Shown here piece after piece: positions 27,493-36,426 of a stretch of DNA of 64,000 bases; position 1 is the first letter of the stretch, and every line of letters begins with the position of its first letter. This DNA is from Chryseolinea soli. GTDB taxonomy: Bacteria; Bacteroidota; Bacteroidia; Cytophagales; Cyclobacteriaceae. The notes under the pieces are model-generated. The model made no database searches. It had not been told where the DNA came from and saw only the letters and a program-made list of their open reading frames with translations. Location: assembly GCF_003589925.1 (NCBI RefSeq), contig NZ_CP032382.1, positions 6,138,001-6,202,000 on the forward strand, read 5' to 3'. The position numbers and the translations under genes are program-made.

Positions 27493-27523
27493 TTGCACGC
27501 TGCAAAGGGGAATCGTATATTCG
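27493..27523 (+). promoter_or_regulatory. Possible promoter for the second Gfo/Idh gene
   Basis: TTG, 20 bases, TATATTCG (one mismatch from TAnnTTTG), about 50 bases before the ATG. Confidence 0.3.
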
Positions 27524-27571
27524 GTTCGGCCGTACGCGAAAGCGAAAAGCTCTAACCAAAAAAAGAATACC

Positions 27572-28660
27572 ATGATCTCCCGACGATCGTTTATGCAACG
27601 CGCTGCCGCCGGCATGGCAGGCCTGTCGTTTGCCGAAAGCGCCTTCTCCAACATTCTGGTGCCCCAGAAAAAAGAACGCCTGGGCGTGGCCCTGGTGGGC
27701 CTGGGATATTATAGCACCGATCTCCTGGCTCCCGCCCTCCAACTGACCCAGCATTGCTACCTGGCCGGGATCGTGACGGGCACGCCCTCCAAAGCCGAGG
27801 AATGGAAAAAGCAACACAACCTTCCCGACAAGAACATCTACTCCTACGACAACTTCGACACCGTGGCCAACAACCCCGACATCGATGTGATCTATGTGGT
27901 GCTGCCTCCGTCCATGCATGCCGAGTATAGCATTCGCGCCGCCAAGGCAGGCAAGCACGTGTGGTGTGAAAAACCAATGGCGGTTTCTGTCGCCGAATGT
28001 CAAAGCATGATCGATGCGTGTAACAAAAACAAAGTAAAGCTCGCCATCGGCTATCGCCTGCACCACGAGCCTAACACACAACAGATCATGAAATTTGCCA
28101 AGGAACAGACCTATGGCAAGGTGACAAAGGTGGAAGCGAAAGCGGGTTACTTCGATCCGCGGACCGATCATTGGAAGCAGAAGAAAAGCATGGGGGGTGG
28201 CGTCATGGGCGACATGGGCGTGTATCCCCTCAACGCCGCGCGCTACAGCACTGGGTTGGAGCCCATCGCTGTAACCGCGCAAGCCTCCACCACGCGACCG
28301 GAGATCTACAAGGAGGTGGAAGAGACGATGAACTTCCTGCTGGAATTTCCCGGCGGGGCCACGGCACAGTGCGAGGCCAGCTTTGGCAAAAGCATGAACG
28401 ACTTGATGGTGACGTGTTCGAAAGGTTGGTATAAGCTATCGCCCTTCCAGGCGTATAGCGGTGTGAATGGAGTTACCAGTGATGGAAAGAAATTGAATGC
28501 CGTCATTCCCAACGAGCAAGCCAGGCAAATGGATGATGATGCGTTGGCGATTATGAATAACACTAAACTGTTGGCGCCGGGTGAGGAAGGGTTGAGAGAT
28601 ATTCGGGTGGTCGAGGCGGTGTATAGGTCGGTGGCGCAGAAGAAGCGTGTGATGATTTAA
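27572..28660 (+). CDS. Gfo/Idh/MocA-family oxidoreductase with TAT signal (glucose-fructose oxidoreductase-like)
   Basis: A 362-residue oxidoreductase with a twin-arginine signal (MISRRSFMQRAAAGMAGLSF), Rossmann motif ALVGLGYYSTDLLAPAL, WCEKPMAVSVAE, and a GFOR-type C-terminal domain. TAT export means it folds with its cofactor before export, as glucose-fructose oxidoreductase does. It resembles the 16.2 kb protein in architecture. Its neighbours (ThuA pair, deacetylase) suggest extracytoplasmic sugar metabolism. Confidence 0.9.
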   Translation: MISRRSFMQRAAAGMAGLSFAESAFSNILVPQKKERLGVALVGLGYYSTDLLAPALQLTQHCYLAGIVTGTPSKAEEWKKQHNLPDKNIYSYDNFDTVANNPDIDVIYVVLPPSMHAEYSIRAAKAGKHVWCEKPMAVSVAECQSMIDACNKNKVKLAIGYRLHHEPNTQQIMKFAKEQTYGKVTKVEAKAGYFDPRTDHWKQKKSMGGGVMGDMGVYPLNAARYSTGLEPIAVTAQASTTRPEIYKEVEETMNFLLEFPGGATAQCEASFGKSMNDLMVTCSKGWYKLSPFQAYSGVNGVTSDGKKLNAVIPNEQARQMDDDALAIMNNTKLLAPGEEGLRDIRVVEAVYRSVAQKKRVMI

Positions 28661-28662
28661 CT

Positions 28663-28715
28663 CATCTTCGCTGACGCTCCCGCCTACGCTGAAGCTGCGG
28701 CGGGCAAGTCGGCGG
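28663..28715. repeat. Interspersed GC-rich repeat-like sequence
   Basis: Between convergent genes, containing CGCCTACGCTGAAGCTGCGG and GGCGGGC repeated; akin to the CGAAGCTTTAGCG words at 16.0 and 18.3 kb. Confidence 0.3.
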
Positions 28716-28728
28716 GCAAGCAGAGAAA

Positions 28729-29670
28729 TCAAAGGCCGAGGTGATCCATCTCGGCTTTTTCGTAGTCGCCGTCTTCGGCGGGATAGCGGAGTATGGTTTC
28801 GAATTTGCCGCTTTGTTTGGCGAGGGCCCAGATGAGGCTTTCGCCGGCAGGGATCTTCGTGGGTTGCGATTGGAAGATGGGATCTTCGAACGCTTTTTCG
28901 GCATCGATAATGTTCCAGCCTTTTTCTTTGAACATCTTGACCAGGTCGCCCAGGAACAAGGCGTTCACCAGGTTATGGTGAAGCAGCAGCGTGTGATGAA
29001 TATGCCGGCCGGTGAGTTGAAAAGCGAGCTGTTCGTAGTACTGCGCCCGTGCGTATAAATGCTTTAGATAGAATTGACGAAAGCCCTCGAGGTTGGCCTT
29101 AGGGTCGGTTCTGAGCCGTTTTAACAAACGGCTATCGATATACCAATCCGAAGCATCGATGGTGACGCTCCCATTTCTGTACTGGTGTGCTCGCAGCAGA
29201 TCGCGAAAGGCTTCGACTTTGGGCGCGGTGTCGCCTTCTTTCAGATAGGGAAACCGGAACATCCGGATGTACTGGCTGTAGCGTTGAATGATGGAATCGG
29301 TGCGCAAGAATTCGAGTTTGAATTTCTCGAAGGAAACGGACTTGCTGCCGTAGTTGAGGTGTGAGTAGGTATGATTTCCGATGCGATGACCGGCGTCGTT
29401 CCATTGGGTGAGCAAGTACGTTCCTTTTGCATCGGATTTGTTAAATCCCGTAACAAAGAACACCGTCTTTATCCCGGCATCGTTCAAATGTTTTAGCAAC
29501 AAACCATTCCATTGTTCAAAAGGATATCCAGGCATGTCGTTGGTCACGCCATCGTCGAATGTGAAGCTGATGGTAGGTTGTGCATAGCTGGTGATGGCCA
29601 GAAACAGGAAGCAAAGCGTCGCGACGTGCTTGCCGATGCGGATACCTTTCAAGGATTCAAAATGGTTCAT
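28729..29670 (-). CDS. Polysaccharide deacetylase family protein
   Basis: A 313-residue exported NodB-type deacetylase. It has a signal peptide from the ATG at 29670 and NodB motif 1 ISFTFDDG with its two Asp residues. Motif 2, GNHTYSHLN, gives the HxxxH zinc ligands, and FRFPYLKEGD supplies motif 3. The C-terminal part (~200-313) lacks another known domain. Likely removes N- or O-acetyl groups from a polysaccharide or peptidoglycan in the periplasm or outside. Confidence 0.87.
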   Translation of the reverse strand: MNHFESLKGIRIGKHVATLCFLFLAITSYAQPTISFTFDDGVTNDMPGYPFEQWNGLLLKHLNDAGIKTVFFVTGFNKSDAKGTYLLTQWNDAGHRIGNHTYSHLNYGSKSVSFEKFKLEFLRTDSIIQRYSQYIRMFRFPYLKEGDTAPKVEAFRDLLRAHQYRNGSVTIDASDWYIDSRLLKRLRTDPKANLEGFRQFYLKHLYARAQYYEQLAFQLTGRHIHHTLLLHHNLVNALFLGDLVKMFKEKGWNIIDAEKAFEDPIFQSQPTKIPAGESLIWALAKQSGKFETILRYPAEDGDYEKAEMDHLGL

Positions 29671-29706
29671 CAACAATGTTACGGATTACGACGAGACGTT
29701 ACAAAT

Positions 29707-29738
29707 AAAAGAAGCTGTCCTTTCGGGACAGCTTCTTT
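29707..29738 (-). terminator. Terminator after the small membrane-protein pair
   Basis: Perfect 13-bp stem AAAGAAGCTGTCC / GGACAGCTTCTTT with a CGAAA-type loop; on the minus strand it is followed by TATTTGT. Confidence 0.75.
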
Positions 29739-29755
29739 CGGGATGGTCGTATTCG

Positions 29756-30139
29756 CTAAACAGCAGGACGAATTTCAGCGGGGGCATTTGCTTTAGAGGC
29801 TTTCCGCCCACGGAAGAAAAGATAGAGGTTGAAAAATAACATCACGCCCAGGTAGATAGAGAACCCTCCGATCTTCTTGCTAAGGATCTCAACGACCTGT
29901 TGACTGGATGCCACTTCGGCATAGATCTCCAGTATCCACAAGGCAAATCCCACATTCAACAGATAGAATCCCACTTCAAAAAGCTTGTTGGTGGCCATGG
30001 CGATCTCTGTTTTTCCGCGGAAGATATCCAACATGAAAACGCGGCTGTTTTTGAAAAGCGTGTGCGCGACATACCACGTTAATAAGAGGGTCACGGGCAG
30101 ATAGATCAGGTAAGCGGTGAGGACATAAGACGTGTTCAT
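29756..30139 (-). CDS. Small membrane protein (second of a pair)
   Basis: A 127-residue membrane protein, not recognised by name. Three to four hydrophobic segments (YVLTAYLIYLPVTLLLTWYV; FEVGFYLLNVGFALWILEIY; IYLGVMLFFNLYLFF) and a basic C-terminus. Residues such as ATNKLFEVGFYLLNVGFA align with NRLLLTGYYLVNLGYV of the upstream gene, so the two are paralogues. It starts four bases after that gene's stop, indicating an operon. Confidence 0.75.
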   Translation of the reverse strand: MNTSYVLTAYLIYLPVTLLLTWYVAHTLFKNSRVFMLDIFRGKTEIAMATNKLFEVGFYLLNVGFALWILEIYAEVASSQQVVEILSKKIGGFSIYLGVMLFFNLYLFFRGRKASKANAPAEIRPAV

Positions 30140-30143
30140 AAGA

Positions 30144-30491
30144 TCAGGATTTATGTGAAGGATGGAATTTGTTCCAGAGTACGACGGCGGTGATGTTGAA
30201 ATAATGCATGACACTGAGCACGATCATGATCCGGCCCACGGAAATCGAAAGGGACACGATCAGATCACTCACCGTTTCGACGGGCGATCGCAGGGTGAGT
30301 ACGGCGAAGACGTAACCGAGATTGACGAGATAGTAGCCGGTGAGGAGTAATCGATTCACCGAATCGGTAATGGCCGCTTCTCCCAGCATCGTCAACAAGA
30401 ACGGTCGCCCGTTTCGGAATAAGACCCTGCCTACGTACACCGTGATGTACCCGGCGATCAATAGATGGAGGAAAAGAACCAGGGTTTTCAT
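30144..30491 (-). CDS. Small membrane protein (first of a pair)
   Basis: A 115-residue membrane protein with segments at ~3-23, ~46-64 and ~78-105. A loop motif FRNGRPFLLTMLGEAAI resembles FKNSRVFMLDIFRGKTEI in its neighbour. No family recognised. The pair could form a heteromeric membrane complex; that is inference from sequence similarity and tight spacing. Confidence 0.75.
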   Translation of the reverse strand: MKTLVLFLHLLIAGYITVYVGRVLFRNGRPFLLTMLGEAAITDSVNRLLLTGYYLVNLGYVFAVLTLRSPVETVSDLIVSLSISVGRIMIVLSVMHYFNITAVVLWNKFHPSHKS

Positions 30492-30587
30492 TGTTATGTA
30501 ACTTTCAGTAATTTCTGAAAGTACTATATTTAACGACTACCCCGCGAAAAGGTTGACAAGGCCTTTGCATTTTTTCTATAAAATAAA

Positions 30588-30615
30588 AAAGCCGTCTCAA
30601 TCCTGAGACGGCTTT
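30588..30615 (-). terminator. Terminator after the beta-barrel-like gene
   Basis: Perfect 11-bp stem AAAGCCGTCTC / GAGACGGCTTT followed on the minus strand by TTTATTTTATAG. Confidence 0.8.
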
Positions 30616-30637
30616 CTTTCCGGATGGATTTCCAGAT

Positions 30638-31471
30638 CTAAATGGTCGGCCTGAGCTTATATCCTTTCGTAGGGATATTGAACCCTGCCGACAAAATGTA
30701 TTGCGCGGAGAAGAAGCTGTGTTGGGCTCTTCCATATCCGTAGAGCTTGGCGTCGGTATAGTTGGCCCACGATCCCTTCACACCAAACTGCAGGAAAAGA
30801 TAGCGGAAGACATCATAGCGCAGGGCAGCACCTACACCGATCACGTAGCCCGACAACCGGAAAGGTCCGTCGTTGTGCATGCCCATGATGTAGGAGTCGG
30901 TCTTGGGAACAAGCCCGCCGCCACCCAGGCGGAAGTTGGCGCTCAGCACGTGGTTCTCATCGCGGGAGTGCACGATCTGCATGCGCTTCAGCAAACTGAT
31001 CATGAGATAGTTGTTGCCGTTGGTGTGTTCGAAGTGAACAAAGTTGGGCGTCACTAGCGTATCCTGATCAAAATGTCTTTCGTTGATCTCGCCCGTGAGG
31101 TGCATGGTCTGGTTGTCGTTCACCACATACTTGAGGTGATTCCAGCAGATCTCTATGCCCAAATCATGTTTGTCGTTGAAGAAGTAGCCGCCGCTGAGCA
31201 CGTATTGAGGCACCGTGAGCGGGGTGTGGAAGAAGTGATCCCAATCGGGCTTGTCGCTTGCCTTGGCGTTGTGCAAGGTAAAGTCGTAGTCGCCTGTCTT
31301 GTGATCTTCGAAGTGGATGGTGCTTCTGGAATAAGAATCGCGGTGGTAGCCCCACTCAAAGAAGAACTCGCCTTTCAGCTTTTTCTTTTTTTCACCGGAT
31401 CCATCATTTTGAGCCTGTAGCGATTGCGTAGCCAAAACGCCCAGGAGAGAAAGGAAGTAAACAAGCCGCAT
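30638..31471 (-). CDS. Putative outer-membrane beta-barrel protein
   Basis: A 277-residue exported protein. Signal peptide MRLVYFLSLLGVLATQSLQAQ is followed by a Lys-rich linker (GEKKKKLKG). The rest alternates polar and hydrophobic residues in short strands with aromatic girdles, typical of 8-12-stranded barrels, for example YVLSGGYFFNDKHDLGIEIC and FLQFGVKGSWANY. The function is not readable. Single gene with its own terminator. Confidence 0.7.
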   Translation of the reverse strand: MRLVYFLSLLGVLATQSLQAQNDGSGEKKKKLKGEFFFEWGYHRDSYSRSTIHFEDHKTGDYDFTLHNAKASDKPDWDHFFHTPLTVPQYVLSGGYFFNDKHDLGIEICWNHLKYVVNDNQTMHLTGEINERHFDQDTLVTPNFVHFEHTNGNNYLMISLLKRMQIVHSRDENHVLSANFRLGGGGLVPKTDSYIMGMHNDGPFRLSGYVIGVGAALRYDVFRYLFLQFGVKGSWANYTDAKLYGYGRAQHSFFSAQYILSAGFNIPTKGYKLRPTI

Positions 31472-31810
31472 AGATAAAAATTTATTTCAACTAATGCGGT
31501 GCGAAATAATGGAATAAAACGATCAGAACTGTGGGTTACATGATTTTTATTTCGCCGCTAACCTGACCTCTATCTTACGTTGGCGCGAATTACCCGTTTT
31601 CGGCTTAAACAATCGGTTGAAATGCAACGGTGGTGCAATCGGTTCGTTTGCGTGTAGCCTTAAAAATACCTTAAAGGTATACCGTTGCATTTTGGTGAAA
31701 AGATCACCTGAAAACATTTTTGATTTTCCACCAGATGTTCCGTGGTGACTATCTTCTCGTGATGACCAACCATGACACTCCAGAAATTCATCGGTCTAAC
31801 CGGTACGTGT
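31472..31810. other. Intergenic region with a palindrome
   Basis: 339 bases without a convincing gene. A near-perfect palindrome ATACCTTAAAGGTAT lies at 31666-31680 and could be an operator; no promoter element was recognised. Confidence 0.3.
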
Positions 31811-32824
31811 TCAAAGCTTGCGAACGCGAATAGCGAAAGCTCTTGCCGGATTGGCCACAAAGATCTTATCGATCTCCGCCACGGTAAAGCCATTCGCTTT
31901 TAAAGCGGGAATAAATTGCGTGAAGATGCAATTGTAATCTTTATAGTTGCCACCATTCGGCTCACCCACATTATACCACCCCGAGTCCTGCGACACAAGG
32001 ACCTGGTCCAACAGCTTATGCGCTTTCATGACTTGCAAATTCTCCACGTTAGCCTTTACCGTATCGGGATTGACGCCGTCAAAGGCAACCCAGCTTTTGC
32101 TTCGGGCTGCCTCCAGGTGATAGGCCTTATCGGGCTCGTTTTGTGAATGGACCCAAATCCTGGCCTGCGGAGAAACACCCCGAGCTTTCAGAATGGCCAA
32201 TTCTTCCTTAGCCGCCTCTCCGTTGCCCGTATGGATGGCGATGGTGAGCCCGGTGGCGAGGTGCGTCAGCGCGGCGCTGTCGACTACCTTACGTTGCGCT
32301 TCGGTTAGGGGCGCGTTGTCAACGCTGGTTTTGATGAACCCGGGCTTAATACCGGTGCCCTCAATGCCGTTCTTGAATTCGTCAATCCATCGCGCAGCAA
32401 TCTGCTCACTGGTTTCGGTGTAGACCTGGGGTGGCAGGAACTTCTCTCCTACTGCACCATAGTAGCCTGTGTTCGTGATGAAGTTCAACCCCGTTGCCTC
32501 TGCCAGCCGCTTGAACAAAAGCACATCGCGTCCCAAATAAGCCGGTGAACAATCGATGAACGTGACACAGCCGCGTTGCTTCACATCTTTCAGAAACGGC
32601 AACGCGCGGGCAAACACTTCGTCGGCGTTGTAGCGATCGCGGCTGTATCCTTTGGCTCCAATGAAGTCGGCCAGCACGTGTTCGTGTTCCAGGGTAAACT
32701 TCATGTCGGCGGGGCGGATCGGGCCGGTCACGGTCATGACGATGTCGTCGGCGAGCAGCGAAGGGAACAGGAATATTCCCGCAGCGGCAGTTGTTTTTTG
32801 GAGAAAGGTTTTTCGGTTCATCAT
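31811..32824 (-). CDS. Phosphotriesterase-family hydrolase
   Basis: A 337-residue binuclear-metal hydrolase of the PTE/PLL family. The start is one of two adjacent ATG codons (32824/32821), giving a signal that resembles TAT type (NRKTFLQKTTAAAGIF). Metal ligands: HEH in TLEHEHVL, the carbamylated Lys in FIKTSVD, His in IAIHTGNG and WVHSQNE, and Asp in VSQDSGWY. All key residues are present, so it should be active. Family members include lactonases and phosphotriesterases; the physiological substrate is unknown. Confidence 0.9.
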   Translation of the reverse strand: MMNRKTFLQKTTAAAGIFLFPSLLADDIVMTVTGPIRPADMKFTLEHEHVLADFIGAKGYSRDRYNADEVFARALPFLKDVKQRGCVTFIDCSPAYLGRDVLLFKRLAEATGLNFITNTGYYGAVGEKFLPPQVYTETSEQIAARWIDEFKNGIEGTGIKPGFIKTSVDNAPLTEAQRKVVDSAALTHLATGLTIAIHTGNGEAAKEELAILKARGVSPQARIWVHSQNEPDKAYHLEAARSKSWVAFDGVNPDTVKANVENLQVMKAHKLLDQVLVSQDSGWYNVGEPNGGNYKDYNCIFTQFIPALKANGFTVAEIDKIFVANPARAFAIRVRKL

Positions 32825-33105
32825 TTTAAAGCCAAGGACGAACAATAAAGTGGCTCGTCACAGATCATAGTTTTTTTCACCACGATCGCACGCGCTCTTG
32901 TCCGTAAAGGGTTGGCTGCGTTGTTTATGAGTTCAAGAAAATCCAATCCAAGGACTAATTCAAACCCTTTAGACAAAAGGCGCAGTTTGCCGGACAGATA
33001 CCCGGGTGGAGTTCCTTATTGGCGGCTAGACGCAATTCCGTTACTTTTGTCAGGTGCGGCAATTTCATACGCATCCCGTAGGCAACAAAGAAATATTCGA
33101 CTGAT

Positions 33106-33729
33106 ATGGACCTGGGAATTTTTAATGAATTTTGGGATGGCGTGCACCCTCACCATTTGCCTTTACTAAATCTTATTGACTCGGGAGCGTCCAACCAATG
33201 GAATTTGACGATCAGCCTCCAAAGACTTAATGCTATCGTAGAGAAGAATCCCGAACAATCGGTGCAGGAAGGAGTCATCGCCTTACTGGCATATCACGAT
33301 TGGCGATCACACTTGGTTGCTTGCCTTGTGATCTTAAGACTACCCTCATCGGCAAGATCTATATTGCTCGACCATTTTTGGAAACGGCTCTCGCTCGGTT
33401 CCTGGGTATGTCCGCAAATACTGGTTGCACTCTCGCTTGTAGATCGAAATTTTGAAATGAAAGCGGAGAAAATTCTTCATGATGGATTAGCGATGTACGC
33501 GCAAAGTCTTTCAGTCACGGATGAACAAAAATCACAAGGCAGCAGCAGGGCCTCCACTCCTTCTGAAAGAAAAACCAAAGCCGCCATCGAATTCCTGCTA
33601 AAAAATACCCTCAACGACACTCCTGACAGTGATTCGGGGGGATTAATTGCCAGCCGTTGGAAAAAAAGGTTATTAAAACTGATGGAGTTGAAGAGCGTTG
33701 CCTTTTACGAGATCTTTATCTCTTGGTAA
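33106..33729 (+). CDS. Hypothetical protein, 207 aa
   Basis: Not recognised. A soluble helical protein with many Leu/Ala pairs suggestive of helical repeats (VQEGVIALLAYHDWRSHLVA; ILVALSLVDRNFEMKAEKIL), possibly HEAT-like. No signal peptide. Base composition is more A/T-rich than the flanks. It stands alone on the plus strand between two minus-strand genes. Confidence 0.6.
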   Translation: MDLGIFNEFWDGVHPHHLPLLNLIDSGASNQWNLTISLQRLNAIVEKNPEQSVQEGVIALLAYHDWRSHLVACLVILRLPSSARSILLDHFWKRLSLGSWVCPQILVALSLVDRNFEMKAEKILHDGLAMYAQSLSVTDEQKSQGSSRASTPSERKTKAAIEFLLKNTLNDTPDSDSGGLIASRWKKRLLKLMELKSVAFYEIFISW

Positions 33730-33759
33730 GAAATGCTTAAACATCGCTCCTGAAACCCC

Positions 33760-34209
33760 TTAGTTCGTCACAGCCTCTACTTTGAAATACGGACGCGTCT
33801 TATAATCACCTTTCACCAAGTTCACGTCGCAAAAGTAGATAACACCCTTGTCCAGGATAAACGGCTGCCCCTTTTCACCCGTCATTCTATAGTGTGCACC
33901 GTCAATAAAAAAGTGGTGATAAGGCACTTTGGAATCGTCCATCCATCCGGTGCTGGGGATACTGTTTTTCGCATACGTGAAGGCTACCGAAGGGTCGGTC
34001 GAAAAATACAGGTCGTTGTTCGCCGTGGCCACGCTGTCAATGCTGTTGTCGATAAAGGATTGCACCTCCTTGGGCAGGGCCTCGTACGTGGTGGTTTGAG
34101 TGCTCTTCTTGTCCAGGTCGACTACTTTTTCGCCGCAGGCGACCAATGTTATGGAGAGCGCGAAAAATAAATAGCCTGCCAGAGGGTGACGATGTTTGCT
34201 TGTGCTCAT
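33760..34209 (-). CDS. Hypothetical lipoprotein, 149 aa
   Basis: The start at 34209 gives a lipoprotein signal ending TLVACGEK. The mature part is short and mixed, ending in an alpha/beta segment with YHHFFIDGAHYRM. No family recognised. Probably outer-membrane anchored. Confidence 0.7.
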   Translation of the reverse strand: MSTSKHRHPLAGYLFFALSITLVACGEKVVDLDKKSTQTTTYEALPKEVQSFIDNSIDSVATANNDLYFSTDPSVAFTYAKNSIPSTGWMDDSKVPYHHFFIDGAHYRMTGEKGQPFILDKGVIYFCDVNLVKGDYKTRPYFKVEAVTN

Positions 34210-34777
34210 ATTTTTTTGTGGTTTATCTGCGCATCCGCCAAAAAAGATCGAGGCGGTACGCCATAACACAAGATAATACCTTCTGGGCTATGGTCAAACT
34301 AATTCTCAGTGACGTCCTGCTTCCCGACAAAGTTGAGTCCACTGCCACCCAGTGATGCGTTAGCGATCCTGAACTGAATGTATTTGCCTATAAACCAATT
34401 AGTTACTGGCAATTATAACGGATTGAGAAATCGATTTTTTGACAGGTCAACTAGACGGCTGAAGCCGTTGTCCTTGTTAGAGGTGCTGGACAGCCTTTCT
34501 GAATCAGTCCAATCATGAGACGTTTCCCTTCCATAAACTCATGTCAACCGTTTAGTTTCGGCCGCGTCGTCCATCTAATTTTTGCGATCTTATACCCATG
34601 TTGGATTTCGTGTGATTTTCAAAAAATCCAGGCTCCAACCATCGTTATCAGCTTGATTTAGCATATTCTCGTCTGCCGACTGAATATAATTTCAAGTGCC
34701 TCCAGCAAGGTTTATGGGACTTTCGTTGCCGCGAGCGGATTATTACATATCCTCAACGTTTGGCTTACGCGCAGGTC
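34210..34777. other. Long intergenic region
   Basis: About 570 bases between divergent genes. I see no gene. It contains a small inverted repeat (GACGGCTGAAGCCGT) near 34452. Confidence 0.35.
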
Positions 34778-34808
34778 TTCGTCTGTGATTCAAATCAAGC
34801 TATACTTG
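34778..34808 (+). promoter_or_regulatory. Possible promoter for the 430-aa lipoprotein gene
   Basis: TTCG, 19 bases, TATACTTG; each element has one mismatch from the Bacteroidota consensus. It ends 19 bases before the ATG. Confidence 0.35.
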
Positions 34809-34827
34809 TAAATAAAACATTCCAAAA

Positions 34828-36120
34828 ATGAACAAAACATTGCTAAAGTTTGGTGCTTTGATCGTGGCAGCCTCGGTATTCGTGGGCTGTAGCAAAGATG
34901 ATGATGAAGTTAAAACGACCGAACCTGAATTCCCCACGGACTACAGCGAACTCTCGGTAGAACAAAACAAAACAAAACTGGAAGACAACGGCGTGTCGCT
35001 CGTAAATGCGGTGACGACGTTGAAAAATGCCAGCGGCATTCAAACGTCGATCGCATTCAGCAAGTATCTCGACGGCAGCACGCTCCCCGACAACATCGGC
35101 GGCCGTGTGGGCGACAACGGCGGCGTTCGCCTGCTTCAATTGTTGTCTTCGTTTGGCAATGGCCACTCGTCGGCTGCCAAAACATTGTCAGGTCTGCGCG
35201 TGGCAACCGATGGTTTCCAGTCGTTCCAAGCGGAATATGCTGACGTAGTAGGTGTGTATACCTACAGCAAAGCCAACGATACCTGGACATATGAAAAAAC
35301 AGGTGATAAAATTGTCTTCAAGTTCCCTTCAACGGAAACCGGAACAACAAACAACGCTGAATACTCCGTTTACGGCCTCGAGACCGTGACCATCACAAGC
35401 GACCTGGGCGGCGATAATTACACCGGCGACTACCCGACGGCATTAAAGGCTGATCTGACCATCGACGGCGCGAAACACATGGGTTATAGCTTCTCGGCCA
35501 GCTACAATAGCAAGGGAGATCCCTCGGCTGTAGCCATCGCGTTGAGCATCGACAACTATACACTGGCCTACGAGGTGTCTAACAGCACTACCGATGCCAA
35601 ATTCGATTACTCGCTGAAAGACGGCGACAAGCTGCTCTTCGGATATGGTGTGCGCGCATCGGGTAACTTCTCTTCTACGGCTGTTGAAGGAAGCCAGAAT
35701 GCCGGCGACGTGGTGACCAGCGCTACCGCTTACTTCCAGATCATGAACATCAAGTTCTCGGGCGAAGTGAACGCCAACACACTGGCCGACGCCCTGGAAG
35801 CTGCCACTACCATCGAACAGCGACTGGCGGCATGGAACGCCAACTACAAACTGATCGTGTTCTACGACGATTCGAAACAGAAGATCGCCGAGAGCGAGTT
35901 CTACATTGCCGACGAAGAGTATACCGAAACGGAATGGTCCTACAATCCGAATACGGACCAGTGGGAAGCCACAGAAGTTAAGAAGACCAAAAAGGCTCTC
36001 GAAGTACGTCTGGTATTTGCCGACGGCACCAAGTCTGACCTGGCCACTTACACCGACACCGGCTTCGACGACATCAAGGATTCTTGGGATAAGTTTGTCG
36101 AAGATATCGGCAATGACTAA
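34828..36120 (+). CDS. Hypothetical surface lipoprotein, 430 aa
   Basis: Lipoprotein signal MNKTLLKFGALIVAASVFVG followed by C21 SKDDDE, an Asp-rich start of the mature protein that fits the Bacteroidota lipoprotein surface-export signal. The body is Thr-, Ser- and Asp-rich with beta-strand character and no recognised domain. Codon use is highly biased (many GCC, AAG, ATC), suggesting good expression. It is followed by a strong terminator. Confidence 0.75.
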   Translation: MNKTLLKFGALIVAASVFVGCSKDDDEVKTTEPEFPTDYSELSVEQNKTKLEDNGVSLVNAVTTLKNASGIQTSIAFSKYLDGSTLPDNIGGRVGDNGGVRLLQLLSSFGNGHSSAAKTLSGLRVATDGFQSFQAEYADVVGVYTYSKANDTWTYEKTGDKIVFKFPSTETGTTNNAEYSVYGLETVTITSDLGGDNYTGDYPTALKADLTIDGAKHMGYSFSASYNSKGDPSAVAIALSIDNYTLAYEVSNSTTDAKFDYSLKDGDKLLFGYGVRASGNFSSTAVEGSQNAGDVVTSATAYFQIMNIKFSGEVNANTLADALEAATTIEQRLAAWNANYKLIVFYDDSKQKIAESEFYIADEEYTETEWSYNPNTDQWEATEVKKTKKALEVRLVFADGTKSDLATYTDTGFDDIKDSWDKFVEDIGND

Positions 36121-36146
36121 TTGACATAACGTAGTATCTAAAGCAA

Positions 36147-36180
36147 AAAGAGGTTGCCTTGCAGGCAGCCTCTTTTTTTT
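36147..36180 (+). terminator. Terminator after the 430-aa lipoprotein gene
   Basis: Stem AAAGAGGTTGCC / GGCAGCCTCTTT (one unpaired position) and a run of eight T. Confidence 0.8.
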
Positions 36181-36426
36181 GCGTTCATTTTTAGTCATTA
36201 GTGATGTGAAAGTATATCCGCCTCCAAATATGCTCGCTACTTAAGATGGTGCAATATTTTCGTGCCACTTGCAGCCGGCTAATGGCTTGTTAGCCATTCA
36301 CGAAACATTCGCGGTAAGCGCCTGGGCTTCCTTGAGAAAAACCACACAAGCTTTCAGGAATGGATGGTGAATGCGGGCAGTTGCCGCTACGAGGAGAGAT
36401 CGAAGAAGGGCCTCAATAAAAACTTT
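36181..36426. other. Intergenic region
   Basis: About 245 bases after the terminator without a recognisable gene or promoter. Confidence 0.3.
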
